In this document: positions 52,847-55,274 of the stretch, piece after piece | How positions within the stretch are numbered: position 1 is the stretch's first letter | Layout of the letters: every line of letters starts with the position of its first letter | Assembly: GCA_020832705.1 (NCBI GenBank) | Contig: JAFIEE010000004.1 | Coordinates: forward strand, 1 to 55,274 | DNA length: 55,274 bases | Source: Paracoccaceae bacterium | GTDB taxonomy: Bacteria; Pseudomonadota; Alphaproteobacteria; Rhodobacterales; Rhodobacteraceae | Direction of reading: 5' to 3' | Made by a program: the position numbers and the translations under genes | Notes under the pieces: model-generated | Told to the model about the DNA's origin: nothing | Seen by the model: the letters and a program-made list of their open reading frames with translations, nothing else | Database searches by the model: none

Positions 52847-53836
52847 TCAGGCGCCGTCCACCTCGACCGCCACCACGCCCAGACAGTCGCCCGGCTGGAC
52901 CAGCCCCGGAAAGTGCCGCGAGATCAGCAGCCCGTCGCGCTGCGCCCTGTAGCTCACCGGCGCCTGACCGGGCCGTCCCAGCGGCCAGACGCGCGCCAGC
53001 ACGTCCCCCCTTGCGACCACGGCTCCAAGGTCCACGATCGGCTCCATCAACCCCGCGCTTTCACAGAAGGTGAAGCAATCCGCATCGGGCATGTCGAGCA
53101 TCCGGCTCGGGCCGATCTCGGGCGCGCCGGGCAGGATGCCGAGATGATGCAACAGGTTGCGCACCCCCTTGCGCGCAACGGCCACGCTTTCCGCCGTGGC
53201 GCTGCCGCCGCCGCCCAGTTCCGTGGTGACAAACACCTTGCCCTGGCCCTCGACTTCGGTGTCCAGCATGCCCACCGCGTCAATCTCCAGCATAAGCGCC
53301 GAAAACGGCGCGTTGAAGGCGCGCATGGCGGCCGTGCAGGCGGCCTGCTGGGCCTTGTCCTCCAGCACATGCACGGCGGCGAAGGGCAGGAAGTCCAGCG
53401 TCCGCCCGCCCGAATGCAGGTCGCAGACCAGATCGGCCATCGGCACCAGTTCGCGGCTGACGTAATGCGCGATCTTCTCGGTCACGGTGCCATCGGGGCG
53501 GCCCGGAAAGGCACGGTTGAGGTTGCCGCCATCGATGGGCGAGACCCGCCGCCCCGCCGCCACCGCCGGCTGGTTGAGCGCCGACAGGATGATCACCCGC
53601 CCGCGAATGCGGTCCGGCTCCAGCGTGGCCGCCAGTTCGTGCAGCGCGATCAGCCCCTCGTATTCGTCGCCATGGTTCCCGGCGACGAACAGCGCTGTGG
53701 GCCCGTCTCCGTTGCGGATTACCGACACGGGGATCATCACCGCGCCCCAGGCGCTGTCATCGCGCGAATACGGCAGGCGCAGAAAGCCGTGATGCGCGCC
53801 GTCCCGGTCGAACGGGATCGTGGGGGTGACGGCCAT
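52847..53836 (-). CDS. doeB: N-alpha-acetyl-L-2,4-diaminobutyrate deacetylase (DoeB-like)
   Basis: 329 aa, succinylglutamate desuccinylase/aspartoacylase fold. The zinc motif is GNHGDEYEG (His and Glu) with the later His in DLHSGG; NLNRAFPGRPDG is also typical. It removes acetate from the product of ectoine hydrolysis. It starts 3 nt after the doeA stop, and that pairing is what fixes the assignment within the family. Confidence 0.88.
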   Translation of the reverse strand: MAVTPTIPFDRDGAHHGFLRLPYSRDDSAWGAVMIPVSVIRNGDGPTALFVAGNHGDEYEGLIALHELAATLEPDRIRGRVIILSALNQPAVAAGRRVSPIDGGNLNRAFPGRPDGTVTEKIAHYVSRELVPMADLVCDLHSGGRTLDFLPFAAVHVLEDKAQQAACTAAMRAFNAPFSALMLEIDAVGMLDTEVEGQGKVFVTTELGGGGSATAESVAVARKGVRNLLHHLGILPGAPEIGPSRMLDMPDADCFTFCESAGLMEPIVDLGAVVARGDVLARVWPLGRPGQAPVSYRAQRDGLLISRHFPGLVQPGDCLGVVAVEVDGA

Positions 53837-53839
53837 GGC

Positions 53840-55024
53840 TCAGTCCTTGACGAAAATCTGCCGGGGCGTTGCGCACAGGCATTCCGGCCCGTGTTCGGTG
53901 ATCAGGATCGGCTCGGTGATCTCCAGCCCGCCGTCCTCGAACCACAGGGACGTCATGAAATGGAACACCATGCCCGGCTTCAGCTCGGTCATGTCGCCGC
54001 GCCGGAAGGACATGGTGCGCTCGCCCCAGTCGGGCGGGTAGCTGACGCCGATGGAATAGCCGCAGCGGTTGTCCTTTTCGAAACCGCGCTTGTTCAGCGT
54101 GGCGTTGAAGGCGTTGGCGATATCCTCGCAGCGGTTGCCGGGGAACGCCTGCGCCAGCCCGGCCTCGAGCGATTCGAGGATCGCTTCCTCGGCGTGGAGA
54201 TAGAAATCCGGCGGCGGGCCGAAGAACAGCGTCCGCGACTGCGGGCAGTGATAGCGCCGGTGCGCGCCCGCGATCTCGAAGAAGGTCGGCTCGCCGCGCC
54301 GCATGGGCCGGTCATCCCAGGTCAGATGCGGCGCCGTGGCATCCAGCCCCGAAGGCGCCATCGGCACGATGGCCGGATAATCGCCCCAGTGCCCGTCCGC
54401 ACCGTTGATGCCCGCGCGCGTGATCTCGGCCACCAGCCGGTTCTTGGGCATGCCCGGTTCGGCCACATCCAGGATGACCTGATGCATGTGTTCGACGATC
54501 CGCGCCGCGCGGCGGATGTATTCGATCTCGGAGGATGACTTGATCGCCCGCTGCCAGTTGACCAGACCGGTCGCGTCGATGAACTGCGCCTCGTGCAGGT
54601 GGTTGACCAGCGTCTGATGCGCGGCCGCCGAATAATAGTAGTTGTCCAGTTCCACGCCGATCCAGCCGGTGTTCCACCCCCGGTCGATGATCAGCGCGGC
54701 CAGCGCCTCCATCGGGTGCTTCTGCGGGTTCTGAACGTAACTGTCGTCATAGCCGACGATACTGTCCTCGCCCTTCATGAACACCGTGCGCACCGCGCCG
54801 GCGGCATCGATGCCACGCCCCCACCAGACCGGCTCACCCTCCATGGGCAGGATCACCGCCTGATGCACGTAGAAGGACCAGCCGTCATATCCGGCGATGT
54901 AATTCATGTTGGACGGGTCGCTGATGATCAGCAGGTCCAGGCCGCGGAGCGCCATCTCGGCCCGGGTGGCGGCGATGCGCGCCTCGTATTCCGCATCGGT
55001 GAAGTTCGGGTTGGTGGTGGTCAT
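53840..55024 (-). CDS. doeA: Ectoine hydrolase (DoeA-like, M24 peptidase fold)
   Basis: 394 aa. Creatinase-type N-terminal domain (GLDLLIISDPSNMNYIAGYD, SFYVHQAVILP) and M24 pita-bread domain (PTFFEIAGAHRRYHCPQSRT; NRCGYSIGVSYPPDWGER; LKPGMVFHFM). The usual metal Asp pair of aminopeptidases is not evident, as in ectoine hydrolases. It opens the ectoine ring to acetyl-diaminobutyrate, so ectoine can be used as carbon and nitrogen source. It leads the two-gene operon. Confidence 0.9.
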   Translation of the reverse strand: MTTTNPNFTDAEYEARIAATRAEMALRGLDLLIISDPSNMNYIAGYDGWSFYVHQAVILPMEGEPVWWGRGIDAAGAVRTVFMKGEDSIVGYDDSYVQNPQKHPMEALAALIIDRGWNTGWIGVELDNYYYSAAAHQTLVNHLHEAQFIDATGLVNWQRAIKSSSEIEYIRRAARIVEHMHQVILDVAEPGMPKNRLVAEITRAGINGADGHWGDYPAIVPMAPSGLDATAPHLTWDDRPMRRGEPTFFEIAGAHRRYHCPQSRTLFFGPPPDFYLHAEEAILESLEAGLAQAFPGNRCEDIANAFNATLNKRGFEKDNRCGYSIGVSYPPDWGERTMSFRRGDMTELKPGMVFHFMTSLWFEDGGLEITEPILITEHGPECLCATPRQIFVKD

Positions 55025-55274
55025 GATGCCTCGGGGTCAGGAGAGCGGGGAGCGCGGGCCACCCCGCACCGGATCGCGCCATTTGCGCAAACCCCGCGGC
55101 GGGGTTCAAGCCCCTGCAGTGAAATCAGCGCACCCGACCCCACGCCCCCGGCCCCGTCACCCGTGCACCTGGATACCTCCATGCCCCTCCCCCATCATCT
55201 GTGCAAAAATATCCCGGGGGGAGCGGCGGGCTTGGCCCCCGGGCGATCCGCCGGGTGCCGGGGGGGGGGGCCCC
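55025..55274. other. Upstream region of doeA and end of window
   Basis: No gene recognised. AT-richer TGCAAAAATATCCC at about 55201-55214 is the only promoter-like patch. The window ends in a homopolymeric run of G then C, which may be a low-quality contig end. Confidence 0.45.

Noticed and set aside
55255-55274. Homopolymeric G/C run at the window end as a regulatory or structural element
   Set aside because: It is the very end of the sequence and is best explained as a contig-end artefact.

Overview
The window is GC-rich DNA with long antisense shadow ORFs, tightly packed operons with ATGA/TGATG overlaps, two tripartite tricarboxylate transporters (TTT) and an infC product that reads like those of Rhodobacterales. 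I infer an alphaproteobacterium of the Rhodobacter/Roseobacter group. An ectoine-degradation gene pair and an Arx-type arsenite oxidase locus would suit a saline or soda-lake habitat, but that is inference.

Layout. (1) 1-7964, minus strand: what I read as an arsenite-oxidase locus in the order arxX-arxS-arxR, a 218-nt regulatory gap, then arxB2-arxA-arxB (cut by the window start). The catalytic subunit has a Tat signal, four cluster cysteines and the GRGWG motif that marks the ArxA clade. The sensor kinase gene carries an in-frame TAG. The response regulator has lost the sigma54-contacting GAFTGA loop and the Walker B acid pair. Two tandem 16-bp palindromes lie before arxB2. (2) 8216-8717: a graveyard of insertion-sequence pieces from at least two families. 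(3) 9005-44551: about 28 genes forming a catabolic supercluster with two complete TTT systems, type III CoA-transferases, two ADP-forming acyl-CoA synthetase genes (one with an in-frame TAG), acyl-CoA dehydrogenases, enoyl-CoA hydratases, a FadB-like fusion, a thiolase-like/DUF35 pair, a beta-ketoadipyl-CoA-type thiolase, PrpF-, RraA- and MmgE/PrpD-family enzymes, three oxidoreductases, and IclR and LysR regulators. The genes suggest uptake of a di- or tricarboxylate (perhaps cyclic or aromatic), CoA activation and beta-oxidation-like breakdown; the substrate cannot be named from sequence. (4) 44575-51098: a decayed mosaic with an internally deleted RND pump, a helicase-like tail, phage tail-gene fragments, an MFS fragment, and IS66 and IS21 remnants, interleaved with intact MBL-fold, membrane-protein and glutathione S-transferase genes. 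(5) 51255-55274: infC with a probable AUA start and its terminator, a membrane-anchored acidic repeat protein, and doeB-doeA for ectoine degradation.

The most notable parts are the arx locus with its damaged or rewired signalling arm, and the uncharacterised catabolic supercluster. All calls come from reading the sequence and recalled family motifs; no database search was run.
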